NCBI RefSeq assembly: GCF_001661345.1
Contig: NW_017962915.1
Coordinates: forward strand, 747,657-811,656
DNA length: 64,000 nt
Source of the DNA: Ascoidea rubescens DSM 1968
Taxonomy: Eukaryota; Ascomycota; Saccharomycetes; Ascoideales; Ascoideaceae
Direction of reading: 5' to 3'
Shown: positions 44,335 through 55,908 of the stretch, piece after piece
How positions within the stretch are numbered: position 1 is the first letter of the stretch
Layout of the letters: the number at the start of each line of letters is the position of its first letter
Position numbers and translations under genes: made by a program
Notes under the pieces: generated by a model
The model's input: the letters and a program-made list of their open reading frames with translations, nothing else
Database searches by the model: none
What the model was told of the DNA's origin: nothing

Positions 44335-46456
44335 GCAACAATCATACTCCCTACAAGGTATCTCAACCTTTGTCCCCAAAATCGCCACTTCAACCAGATT
44401 AAGAAACATCGACGACGATGAAACTGAAGTCTGGGGCCCAGATGTAGAATCCGCCTTTGAAGAAGCCCTCAAAATCATCCCCAAAAATGGCCTCAGCAAA
44501 ATCAAAGTCAGCGGAAGATCTTGTGGTAGAAACGAATTGATCTCAGACTACATTCTCCAAAAAACAAGAAAAATTAGAACAAGAAAACAAGTCTCTTCCC
44601 ACATTCAAGTCATTAAAAATTTGAAAAAAAACTCAAAACTAATTGATCTCATCAACAACGGTCCCCAAGACCCAGAATCCCTCAAAAAATTTGAAGAAGT
44701 CTTTTCCGAAATAACATTTCAAAAATCCATAGGTGAAAACAGAATGATCCAAAACCAATCCTCAATTCACTACAGAAAATCTCCAAGAAGAAGAATCTCA
44801 GGTAACAACTCAAAGGACGTCTGTGAAGTCCTACTAAAAGACTTCAGAATGAACTTTCTCCAATTCGACGAACCCTCTCAATCTCACACCTACTCAAACC
44901 TCAAATCTAAAGAATTCGACACTCCCCTAAAAATTAAATCAAACGCAAACATCTCCTCAAGATTCCCAGGTTTATTCGACCTAACAAACAATAATGTCCC
45001 AGTTATACATGGTATGGTTAAAGTCGTTTTGCCAAAAAACAAAGACACCACTTCCACCATCTCCACTACTTCTACTACTTCCACTACCTCAAATAACAAC
45101 AATAACGTCAATTCAAATAGCTCCTCCGAAAATAACAGCACTGACTCCAACAATAACGCTGTTGAAGATTTCTTGTCCGGCGGTAAATACGAAACTAACC
45201 TCAGTCTTGAATTAAAAGGCCTCTCTGTCAACGAAACAAACTGGTCTGTTTTAACTGTCATCTACTCCTTTGGCCACGAAGTCGTAAGACTAACTGACGC
45301 TGTTGAAGTCAAAAACAGCAAACTCGTTAATGGCGTTAAAAATGCTGTCTTGGGTCTCAAATTTGCTCCAGAATTTTGGTCTGCCTTCTTCGGTAGCGTT
45401 GACAAAAACAACGTCCAATCTGTTGACGAAGACGCTTTGGATAAACAAAAAGACGTTGCAACTAGAGCCATCACCATAAAACAAATTCTTTTCAAAAATG
45501 ACCTAGAATTTCCAAATGGAAGCAACATTTTAAGAAAAAATATTAGAACCGTCCTATTATGGGAATTCTCAAGAGTCACCAATTCAGACGACGCTTTAAC
45601 CGTTATAAGAAGAATCCACTTGCCAAATCACCATCTCGGTAACCCAGTCATGAACTCAGGTTTACCTTCTTTCCAACCAGATTTAATAAGTAAATATCAA
45701 CAATCTCCACTAGATATCAACAACGTTACAAACACAACTTGCTTTTCTCCTGGCTCGGTTTCCCCAATCGCAGACATGAACCCCTCTGCTTTCAGTAATT
45801 TTATTGCAACTAACGAACAATCAAACAAATTTAATAACTCAAACTTTGCAAAATTTCAATCAATGGGTGAAATATACAACACCAACACTAACAACAATAG
45901 CTCAAATCCTAATTCAAACCCTAACCCTAACCACAATTCAAATCCTAACAATACCTCCTCAAACAATAGTGTTTCTCCCTTACCTTATGCTTTCAAAGCA
46001 AACCTAATGAGACCAAATATGGTGGTTCCAAATCCAAACCCAGCTTTCCTTAACCCAGCTACTGGCATGAAACCTCTACAAAGAAGAATGTTTTCTGAAC
46101 CAGCCATATCCTCGAATACCCAATTTGATTACCCAAATAATTTTGCAGCCGTTAATGATTTGAGCTTTAATCTAAATAATGATGATATTACTTTATTTAA
46201 TGCAGCAAACTTGGCTTCCAGTAATCCTTTGATAGGTTTACAATCAACCTCTCCAATACCTTCTGCTAACTCAACAACTTCTACCAATAGCTTTTCCTCC
46301 GTATTCTCAAATACTTCTAATAATTCAATATTATCAACTGCAACAATGAATCCAGCTCTAATGATGTCTCCAGCTTTAAACAATGGTTTACCTAACGAGT
46401 CTCTTACAAAACAGAATATTTTTAAACAAGAAGAAGATTTTCCAAACATATGGTAA
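43445..46456 (+). CDS. TEC1: TEA/ATTS-domain transcription factor Tec1
   Basis: A 1003-residue nuclear factor. The TEA domain lies at about 325-400. It includes EVWGPDVESAFEEALKI, the segment KIKVSGRSCGRNELISDYI and the helix TRKQVSSHIQVIK. This is the DNA-binding fold that recognises CATTCY elements and drives filamentous-growth genes, often with Ste12. The N-terminus is Ser/Asn/Thr-rich. A poly-Gln tract (about 287-299, codons CAA) precedes the domain. The C-terminal half is Asn/Ser/Pro-rich. S. cerevisiae Tec1 is 486 aa, so this one is much longer outside the TEA domain. The family role in hyphal or pseudohyphal development is known; its target set here is not. Confidence 0.93.
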
Positions 46457-47656
46457 TCAAAAAAAATAAAAAAAAAAATAAAAAAATATAAAAAAATAAA
46501 AATTAAAAATTTTATTATTCTGTAGTCCATTGTTTAGGGTCCTGTTGTAGACTCCTAATTTAGCATTTGCTGTTTCAATTCTTGTTGTTGTTTTATTTGT
46601 TTATATTTATTTATTAGTTTAAATTTGTATTAGTTGTTGGTACTGGTATTGAAAAATTCTAATAAAAAGAATTTATCTTTTTGTTTTAGAATGATCTATG
46701 CCTTTTAATTTCTTTCATGTTCTAAATAAATTTCAATTCCCATTTCATCATTTAGATCTCTTATTTTTGAGACTCATCATTAATAATTCCTTTCCCTTTT
46801 ACCAAATACATCTCAAAATAATCCTTTCTATTATTTTTTTTTCACAACTCCATATTTTGATTACCTTTGTTATTTTGTTTATGTCATTATACATTACTCA
46901 TAATTCATATCTACTTTTTATATATTGTGTTTCTTTTTATACATACACTCTTTTAATATCTTTTTTGTCTTTGTTTAATTTAATTTTTTTTCTTCTTTGG
47001 TTTGTCATCTGTTGATATAATAATAAGAACAAACCATTAAACATTTCACTTCACTTCCTTTTTTGGGCCATTTATTTTATAATTATTTTTTTTTATATAT
47101 ATATTTAATATTTTTCATATTTACTTCTTTTTCTTGTTTTAAGATTTATATTATTATTTTTTGAATTTTCATTATTTTAACAGATAATGAATTTAAGTTT
47201 TTGATTAATATTATTTGTTTTGTTTTGTTTGAATTTTTTTTTTCAAATTTTTTTTTATAATTATTTTTTTGGTTTTTATAAATATTTTCAAATTTTGTTA
47301 GTTTTAGTTATTTAATCTCAAAAAATAAGTTTTAAAAGTAAAACTCCATCAACGTAAAAGAAATCTAATCAGAAAGACTTTGATAATTTGAGATAAAGTT
47401 TTTCTCGGGTTTGATTTTATCGAACATCAACAAAAACGAGCGAGTGATAATAAATCTAAGGAACAAGTAGTATGCATGTTAAGACCTATTTATTAGAAAT
47501 AGAATTAGACGTATAATTAAGCTATCATAAAAGGTTGTTTAGAGAAAATATCAGAAAGTAATAGAAAATTCAAAAGAAAAAATAATGAAATGAAGATATC
47601 TGAAGGGCTCGCACAATACTACAGTTGGATCAATCTTTACCACCATTTAAAGTAAA
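46457..47656. other. Convergent intergenic region, TEC1 to GLTP
   Basis: 1.2 kb of T-rich sequence with A/T runs; no gene, RNA or repeat of note is seen. It is expected to contain the 3' UTRs of both convergent genes. Confidence 0.5.
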
Positions 47657-48247
47657 TTAAAGACCTTTACCATAATTGCCAGATTTGTAAAAATCAAAGA
47701 TAATTTGAACAATATTTTCCAAAGCAGCCAACCAAGCTAATAATTGAGCCATAACTTTTGCTTGATCTTCACCTAATTTCTTAAAGAAGTCGCTTCTGTA
47801 TGGACATGCTTTCATAGCCAATTTGAAAACTGGTCTAACGAACATATTATGATATTTAACCAAAGTTTTGTTATAAGCACTAGTAAAGGTTTCGGTCATT
47901 TCCTTTGAGGGATTGTCAACAGTTTCCCTCATGGCTTGAGCAGTGAATTGCAAACCTCTTGATAACCATAATAAACCTTGGGTAGCTGTTTTGTCCTTTC
48001 CTGCTTTTTCAGCTAAAACGATATCTTGTAAAGTGGTGGCAGATGAAGGATTTTTCAACAAGAAGTCTCTAATTTTTTTGACATTACCGGTCATATCACT
48101 CTGAACAACATTGAAAGCAGTAGAGCCCAATAAATCAAATAACTTGATTAAATCTTCAGTTGCAAGCAAAAATTCAGAGGTGTCAATCTTATTTGAATTA
48201 ACTGGAACTTCAGTGAACGATTTTTTACCGTCAAAAAAGGTGGACAT
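47657..48247 (-). CDS. Glycolipid transfer protein (GLTP/HET-C2 family)
   Basis: A 196-residue all-helical lipid-transfer protein that shuttles glycosphingolipids between membranes. The glycolipid head-group site is intact: D51, N55 and K58 in DMTGNVKK, W94 in LLWLSRG and H133 in KYHNMF, with the same D/N/K spacing as human GLTP (D48, N52, K55). The segments TLQDIVLAEKAGK and ACPYRSDFFKKLG resemble Podospora HET-C2. S. cerevisiae lacks a GLTP gene, but other fungi have one. The frame is open upstream to a TTG at 48280, yet the first ATG is 48247. It could have a role in glucosylceramide trafficking, by family inference. Confidence 0.93.
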   Translation of the reverse strand: MSTFFDGKKSFTEVPVNSNKIDTSEFLLATEDLIKLFDLLGSTAFNVVQSDMTGNVKKIRDFLLKNPSSATTLQDIVLAEKAGKDKTATQGLLWLSRGLQFTAQAMRETVDNPSKEMTETFTSAYNKTLVKYHNMFVRPVFKLAMKACPYRSDFFKKLGEDQAKVMAQLLAWLAALENIVQIIFDFYKSGNYGKGL

Positions 48248-48829
48248 TTTGCAAAAAAAATTGGTGTAACGAATGGACAATTCAAGAAATAAGCGAGCCT
48301 TGAGAAATAACTAGTTTGCAGCAAATCTAGTAAGGAGTTGGAGGATATTTATACGAAAGAACCAACAGTTTGAATTATCTTTGGTGGTGAAGATAAATAT
48401 ATCTCAAATACTACTACGTGTAAAGAGGAATTCCGCAGCTAAGGACATACTCTGGCCCATATGTCCCGAAAAGTAAAGGGATGTCCATAGAAAACGAAAC
48501 AAATATTGAAAAGATGTCATACGCAATGGCCCGTATGTGGAGGGAAAAACTGGGCAGGGACGTGAAAAACAGACCAGTTCGAAATGGTTGTAGCAATGGA
48601 AATGAGGACAGAGAAACAAACAATAAGCGAGAATTGTCTGGATAATGCTGTTTGGATGGCATCTTATTGTTAGCTGAAAGTGGAATGGTGTTGGAGATGA
48701 GAAAAAAGAATGTTGTTGGGATAGAAAGAGCTTTAGAAATCAGAGAACAGTAATTTTCAATTGTTACCATAGATAATAAAATTATAAATTACAGACATAT
48801 ATAAATGCATTTTACTATGAATGATTAAT
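48248..48829. other. Intergenic region, GLTP to RPL19 3' end, with a duplicated motif
   Basis: 582 bp upstream of GLTP. The motif TGGCCCRTATGT occurs twice, at 48453-48464 and 48527-48538. It is mixed composition, and an open minus-strand frame (48414-48770) has no domain and is not called. Confidence 0.45.
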
Positions 48830-50176
48830 TTAATCTTTAAGTAAAGCTTCTCTCTTTTCTTCGATACGTTTTTGTCTTCTTTCACGAGCAGCTTTGTTTC
48901 TTAATCTTCTGGCTTCAGCTTCTTCCTTTAAGGATTTTTCACGAGCAGCTTCAGCCTTAGCTTGGATGATGTGTTCAACCAATGAACGTTTGTGTTTGAA
49001 AGTATTACCTTTAGCAGCTTTGTATAAAGAGTGGTATAAGTGACGATCGATTTTACCAGCAGCTCTGTATTTGGCTAATAAACGACGTAAAACTCTTAAT
49101 CTTCTCATCCATAAGACTTCGGTTGGCATTCTTGCTTCTCTGGTACCTTTTCTCTTACCATAACCAGTGTGACGACCAGCACGTTTTGATTCAGCTAAGG
49201 CTCTAGCTCTGGAACGAGAGTGGATTCTAGCTGGTTTCTTGACAATGATACCATTTTTGTATAATTTTCTAATCGCTTGACGAGAATCGGAGACAGCAAT
49301 TTCGGAAATTTCAGATGGATCTAACCAAATTTTTCTCTTGCCGACACCGAGAACAGAGGCAGCAAGTCTTTTTTGAGTCGTTAAATTTGGCCTATTGAAA
49401 TAAAAAAATAAAATTAAAGTAGTTAGTATAAAAGCATTTTTTTAAAAAAAAAATATTAAATCTCAATTAGCAATATCAATTGTATAAATATGTTATATAA
49501 AAATATCAATTATAATAACTAGTTATAATAATCGGGTTTAGTAATAGTAATTAATATTTTTTTTTTTTTTTTTTGTAAATATTTATTAAATGTGTTAATT
49601 TTATTGAAATTTGAACTGGTTTAAAAATGTAGTTGTCAATTTTTCAATCACCGATTTTTCTTAAAGGAACAATTTTTATTGTAAAATTCATGTGAGAGAG
49701 ATTTTTTTTTTTTCTTTTATAATTTTCAAATTAATCAAGTTGGTATTAAGAATAATAGTGTTATGTTAATAATGATTTATTAAATTGAGGAAAAACAATC
49801 AAATGAAATTGTTTGTTATAAGTTAAAGTGATTTGGATGGTGTTCTACAAAAGGTAGAGAAATGTAAATTAAGATCATTTTTCAAGAAACAAATATGATT
49901 TATAGAATATGACATTAGAATTGAATATAGAGAAAGACGAGATATTTGGAAAAAACAAGTATTTAATTTTGATTTTGGTTTTAATTCTAATTCTGATTCG
50001 GTTTTTATTTTTATGTTTATTTGTTTTTATAGAAATGATTTAAATGGTGTATTTCTATTATTAAATGATTTCATATATAATGAAACGAGAGATAATATAA
50101 ATTGATATGGCATATTGTATAATGTAACGGAGAATATAATAAAGTGGGGGAGGTAATGATAGGTTGGCACTCACAT
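48830..50176 (-). CDS. RPL19: Ribosomal protein eL19 (Rpl19), spliced within the start codon
   Basis: A 187-residue 60S subunit protein. Exon 2 (48830-49391) codes everything after the first two bases of ATG, starting G then [19 protein letters not shown]. Conserved stretches include [24 protein letters not shown] and [14 protein letters not shown], then the basic C-terminal helix. A branch-point sequence TACTAAC (minus strand, 49422-49428) and CAATAG precede exon 2. The best exon 1 is the two bases AT at 50175-50176, followed by GTGAGT: an ATG directly after an A-rich stretch, making a 783-bp intron. S. cerevisiae RPL19 genes likewise split after the first two bases of the ATG, from memory. 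GTGAGT is unusual for this genome (UBC4 uses GTATGT, CYSTM uses GTAAGT). It is the only suitable candidate I found. Exon 1 is the less certain part. Confidence 0.88.
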
Positions 50177-50655
50177 TTTTTTAATTTTTTTTTGATAATC
50201 CTCTCCTATCGATAATAAATCTTGCTTTGGATAAATGAACAGAAGTTATCTTGTTGATTTAAAGGACGATTTAGAGATGTAATATAACTACAATTTTTTT
50301 CAGAATACAAGGAGAAGTTGGTGGTGGAAGCGTGATTTGATGATGGAAGGAGTAGGGCTGTGGAAGGGTATGAGGATTGAGAAAAGCGGATTGGGAAGGG
50401 AAGTCACAGTGTGTTGTATGGGAATGAAGATCATGTGAGATGATTCAAAATTGGAGAAAGTTGTAGATGCGGAATAAATCAGAATGGTAAGATAACTACT
50501 TGTTAGAGCCCTGAGATAATACATGTGATTGATTTTTTTTTAGTTGTTGATTTTTAATCATTGAAATAATTTCAAAACTAATAGATGATGATTTAAAAAA
50601 TAGGTGGGAAATCGCAAAATTGAATACAGCAGTATAGGGAGATAAGATAGGCATA
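50177..50655. promoter_or_regulatory. Divergent RPL19/YBL028C promoter
   Basis: Intergenic ~480 bp between divergent starts. TGTATGGG with flanking TT and AATG at about 50413-50425 resembles a Rap1 site, a common driver of ribosomal-protein genes in Saccharomyces; this match is partial. No other element is confident. Confidence 0.35.
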
Positions 50656-50955
50656 ATGGCACATTCGCTACGTTCTAAATCCAAATTAAAGTCTAAATCT
50701 CTAAAGAGAAAGTCAGTGTTTCAAAAATACGACGATGAAAAGAGAAAACAGATTTCGGAAAAATTAAAAGAAAATATTGAAAAACAGCAAAAAGTAAAAG
50801 AGTATGGTAATGATGGTAATAGAGACGAAGATATGGTGGTTGAGCACCCTGAAGAGAAGAAGATTTCAACGAGTGGATGGAGAGATGCAAGACATCTTAA
50901 TTATAAGAAGATAAATAAGAAATTCAAATTGAATCGTACTCATTTTAAAAAATAG
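50656..50955 (+). CDS. YBL028C/LLP-family nucleolar protein (DUF2423)
   Basis: A 99-residue, very basic protein. The N-terminal MAHSLRSKSKLKSKSLKRKS and the C-terminal motif KKISTSGWRDARHLNYKK are the family hallmarks (S. cerevisiae YBL028C, 106 aa, similar MAKSLRAS and KKISTSGWRDGRH). It is associated with pre-60S particles. It lies head-to-head with RPL19, as YBL028C does with RPL19B in S. cerevisiae, so the order is conserved. I give no symbol because the gene is best known by systematic name. Confidence 0.92.
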   Translation: MAHSLRSKSKLKSKSLKRKSVFQKYDDEKRKQISEKLKENIEKQQKVKEYGNDGNRDEDMVVEHPEEKKISTSGWRDARHLNYKKINKKFKLNRTHFKK

Positions 50956-52731
50956 AAGCACAATAATGTAAATTAGTATGGTTTATTTTTGATTCTCTTT
51001 TTGTTTGTTTTAATTCTCGTTGGGCATAAAATTGATTTTATTTTATAGATTCTAGTTGGCATTTCTGTTTATTTTTTTGTTTATCTTTTTTTCATATTCA
51101 AATTGTAGTATTTTACTATAATCCAGCAGTCGAACTTAAGAAAGATGCACTGTAGAAGCCAAAGGGGTTGGGCTGAAGGTTAAGTTGAGAGGAGCTGGAG
51201 AAACTTGAAATAGGGAGCTTGATAGCGAGTAGTGGTTGCAATCAAGGCAGCCAGAGCAAATAAGGCAACGAAGGAACTGGCGATAGTGGAAGCAACTTTA
51301 TCAGCTCATCCAGCTCACGCACTTGCTTTTCCGGCGACACTCAACTGGCTATCGTGAGAGAGACGAAGCATATCCATAAACAATACTCACTTTTATTCGC
51401 ACTTGTTCACCTGTTATTCACTTGAGATGTTGCTGAGAACTCCTCCAAGGAAGTGTAACTTGGAGGCTTGGAAGGCTGCAGCAGCGTCCGGCGTGGGCAG
51501 CCAAACCGCGCCATCGGCTGGACAGTGGAAATTGATGGCGTTTAGGGCCAGGGTCTGGGGTCTGCTGCTGCTGAATCTGTCGCCACTGCTGCTGCTGCTG
51601 CTGCTGCTGCGTTGGAGCGGCTCTCGTAAGGCAACCAAACAGCCGCCGCTGTCGGAACGCAGGGGGTCGACTGCCCTCCGTCAGAATCCGCCAAGATCCG
51701 TTGCCAGACCCAAGCCCGAACAAGACTTCTGCAAGATCCACTGCGCGCCCAGCAAACCACAGAGACGGCTTTCGCTGCTATCTCTATCTGCACGAGCTTC
51801 GGCGCAAGGCCGTGAGAGCGCTGCAGGCCTGCAGGTGTCAAGCAAGTGCCCGCCTCGGGCTGCTTCATGCTGCCTTTTCTGTTTCTAGATCACGACCTTC
51901 TTCTGTTGCCTTTATTTCTTCTGCTGCTTCTGCTTCTTCTGCTGTGCTGGACAGAGTCTCTTTTGCTGTTTGGGCCAGGCTTGTTCTTGCAGAGGGCTTT
52001 TCGGCAGGCAATTTGTCTCCAGCACTGGGTTCCAGAACAGCCTTTACTCTTTTCTCTTTTGCTTTAGTCTTTGTGTTGGTTTTTGCTTTAGGTTCAGGAA
52101 TTGCCCATCATTTCTGATTGCATTTTAAACACTCATCTTCCTTATAATCCAATTTTAACTATCGCTACCCATACTTTCAATGATCCTATTAGGCTTCTCT
52201 TATTCTGTTACCTGCTTCCCTTTCCTATTAATCAATTATTATTTTTCATTTGATTATCTGCCGTACAAACCAATTTAACCTTTTCACATCTTTCCTTACA
52301 AAAAAGTAATGATTGTTAAATTATTTCTTAAATTATCATAAATCTTGTTTCTTATTTGCTTATTTTAATAGCAGGCAATGGTGGTTGTAGCCATATACAA
52401 GAGATCTCTTTTTCCTTTTTTTGCCTTTTTCTTTATTTCCTTCTCTTTCTTTTTTTTTTTGTTCATAAAATATCAATTACAATTATAATTTTAATCTAAC
52501 ATCATCGTTTATATTATTATCTTAATATCATCATTCTGTTATTATTCTTGATTTTTTTTTTCCCTTTTTGTTTTTTTTTGATTCCTTAGCATTTTGTATT
52601 ATTTTACTGCCTCTTTAGTCATTTTCACATCCTTTTATTAAACTTCATTTTATTTCATATCCTTATTTCAGCTTTTCATAATTTTGCCTCTTTGTTTTCA
52701 TATGAACTTTTTATATGTATATATATAAGAG
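50956..52731. other. GC-rich upstream region of the Asn-rich orphan gene
   Basis: A purine-leaning stretch (51120-51290) gives way to GC-rich, pyrimidine-rich DNA to about 52080, then AT-rich DNA to 52731. CTG arrays (about 51560-51610) and CTTCTTC-type tracts are present. Frames open on both strands through the GC-rich part, none with a domain. No gene is called. Confidence 0.55.
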
Positions 52732-52839
52732 ATGATAATTCATAAAGATAATGATGATAATGAAGAAGCCATTAAAAATACGAATATTAACATTATTGAG
52801 GATAACAGTGATATAAACAGTGATATAAATAATAATATC

Positions 52840-52908
<69 letters not shown>

Positions 52909-53889
52909 GGTCAAAATTTATCAATCTCCAATTCTTCCTCTTTTAAATCTCCCATTTTTAATACCCAGTTTAACAGTCCAGTACAAATCATGTCTCAAAA
53001 TGAAATTCATTCCATTTTTTTTGACACTTCGTCAGCTTCAATTAACCACAATATTGACAATAACAATAACAATAACAATAACAATAACAATAACAATAAC
53101 AGTAACAGTAACATTGATATTGACAATGATAATGATAACGACAATGATTTATTATTCAGAAAAAATCTGTTTAATGAATCAAGTCCAAAAATTGACGAAA
53201 ATATACTAAACTCGCTAACTTTCTCTCTAAATAATATAAATAATATAAATAATCAACTTCACATCCAAAATGACAATGATGATGATAATGATAATGATAG
53301 TGATCTTACTTACTCAAATTATTCTCACAACTTCTCTAATATACATCTGCCTGACACTTCTAATGATTACCCAAAGACACCATCCCAATTATTCTACTCC
53401 GAACCTTTAACTCCTAATGATATTCATCCAATTATACCTTGTTTCTCATATTATAATTACAATGATCATCACAATAATGATCATCATAATAACCATAGTA
53501 ATGATCATCATAACAATCAAAATAACCATTATAATCACAATATTCATGATGATAGAAAAGTAACCTTTCCTTCGATTAAAATGGAACAGTTCAACCCTAA
53601 AAGTGCTTTATTCATTCCTATAATGCCCTCTAAAATTGGTGACGAAGATGAAGATGCTTATAATAATAACAATGATAATGATGACTGTATTTTAGATTTC
53701 ACTTTACAATCTCCATCAAAATGTAAACCAACTCAAAATAAAAATAAAAATAAAAATAAAAATACAAATCAAAAATCAAAATCAAAACCAAAACCAAAAT
53801 TAAGGTCAAAATCAAACTCAAAACCAAATTCAAAAAAATTTAATACCATCAATAAATCAAAAAAAAACTCAAAAAGGATTCAATCTTAA
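52732..53889 (+). CDS. Asn-rich low-complexity protein of unknown function
   Basis: A 385-residue predicted protein. Two long Asn tracts (AAT run 52828-52905, and an AAC/AAT run near 53059-53105) are followed by Asp/Asn-rich sequence. Patches that do not look like pure repeats include SSSFKSPIFNTQFNSPVQIM, LPDTSNDYPKTPSQLFYSEP and KVTFPSIKMEQFNPK. Then comes an acidic stretch and a Lys/Ser-rich basic tail (KPKPKLRSKSNSK). SP/TP sites such as KSP, SPV, TPSQ and LTPND suggest kinase phosphorylation. No DNA-binding domain is visible, though the composition resembles transcription-factor activation regions. A long GC-rich upstream region like that of the regulatory genes precedes it. It may be a regulator lacking or having lost a domain. 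Coding status is supported by length and by non-repeat patches only. Confidence 0.6.
52828..52905 (+). repeat. AAT tract in Asn-rich orphan
   Basis: Nearly pure AAT triplets coding poly-Asn. Confidence 0.9.
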
Positions 53890-54979
53890 AACAAACAAAT
53901 TAATGACGATACTATAGATCTCAATTTCAATTTCAATTCTTAATCATTTAATCAATTAATTAACTACTTGTTTAAATTATCTATTTCATTTACTGTATTT
54001 CTTAAATATAATCTTTTTCATTATATTTCTTATTGCTTTTTCATTTCTATATTCTGTGATATTACTAATCTACAATCTATATTATTCAACACTATCTAAT
54101 ATCTAAAAGAGATTTTACAAACTGAAAAGGTTGGAATACGGTTTTCTCTACTTTATCTATTTGCTTTTTCTCTCTACCTTTAATTCTTCACTCAATTTTG
54201 TATTATGTTTATATATAATATGTATATAATCTCTATTAATGAATACTACTATTTTCTTTTTTCTTTTTTTCTTATTTTTTCTTTTTTCTTTTTTTCTTAT
54301 TTTTTCTTTTATTTTTTATTTTTTATTTTTTATTTTTTATTTTTTATTTTTTATTTTTTATGTTTTATTTTTTATTTTGCAATAAATATGGATGGATAAA
54401 TTAATGGCTCAATTTGTTTTGACTTTCCTTTCCAAGTCAAAAAATTCGGATTACTATAATCATTTGGAAATCGTTTCAAAATCACTTTAAATCACTTGAA
54501 ATCATTTCAAATCACTTGAAATAAATTATATTAAAATTAACCAAGGCGGTTAATTGAATACAAATATCGATTATTCTTTTAACATGAGTCAAAATAGAAC
54601 CGATAGAATGATTAGAACATATACAAGCATTGGGTGAAATATCCAACACTGGTTATGATTTAATAATAGGTGATATCTCATAATGTCATAGTCATATAGT
54701 CATATAATCACATAGTCTCTGGCAGTATTTGGTTATTTTCTAATCCTTTAGCAATCCTTTAATAATGTTATTTATTCAAGTTGTGGCTAACATTGAAATG
54801 CTCCGCTTGGTACTAATTGGGTAATTTTTGTAAAGCTTACAACAGGCGGTGAGAATGAGAGTAAATAAAGAAGATCGAGAAGAGCAACCAAGTGGATTTG
54901 AGGCAGGCAGAATATAGCAGAGTAGAGTAGAGTAGAGGAAGTTATAGCTGGTGATGATTGAAACTAAAAAGTTGTTAAT
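53890..54979. other. Intergenic region, orphan to DLT1
   Basis: 1.1 kb of AT-rich DNA. It contains TTTTTA arrays around 54300-54370 and a repeated TTTAAATCACTTGAAATCA-type stretch near 54466-54527. No gene, RNA or clear regulatory site is seen. Confidence 0.5.
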
Positions 54980-55853
54980 ATGGTTCATATGAAGATAAAA
55001 AAGATAATCTCTAGATCGTCACTCATACTAGCAGCCCTAGTGTTTTTTGGGCTTTGTATTATCGACTTGATAGACATTATCGTCAACTCAAAGACATCAG
55101 ATGGAACTACAGCGTTAAATACGTTTGTCATATTGGCGTCGTGCATCATATTTATATTGTTGACGTTGTTTCTAATTAGCTATCGGTTGTTCAATTTGAG
55201 GCAGTTGTTTCAAGATATTCCCAAGAGATACATTCCAATAAGCGAGGGAGATTTACCAGCTTATGTGTTGGAAAAGATCAATGACACATTGGATACCAGT
55301 CAAGAGGTTTATAATCTGATCATCAAGCCAGAGAAAACGATACAAAACGATGGGGTGTCAAATCCATTGGTTAATAACATTTACTTGGAAGATAGTGCAG
55401 AGATAATAACAGATGTGGTACCCAAGAGTTTAGTTTATGAAGATGTAATAAAATCGATTGGGGACCGATTTAAATTCAAAGAACTAATCAAAGATTGCAA
55501 TAAGAAAAACAAGAAAAAGAAGAATAATAATAATATTAATGAAGAAATATTTGAGAAATTGAAGAATCTATCATTTCGAGAAATATTGTTATACATCAAT
55601 GATAACGATGATAACAATGATAATGGGAATGATAAGAGAGTGAATGAAAAAATAATTAAAGAATTGATTGAAAATTATGAAAGATTGAGATTTTCTAATA
55701 AACCAATTAGTCAAAGAGATTTTTTGAGATTTTTAGAATTATTAGTTGACTTTTCAAAGATTAACAGTATTTTCTATAAAATATCAAACTACAAAAATAC
55801 CGAAGCATATGGTGGCCATGATGGTGATAATAACGATAACGATAACGATAACG

Positions 55854-55908
<55 letters not shown>

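Noticed and set aside
51403-51888. 161-codon open frame in the GC-rich island before the Asn-rich orphan
   Set aside because: It is formed from low stop density; frames are open on both strands and none has a domain. It contains CTG arrays unlike real genes here.
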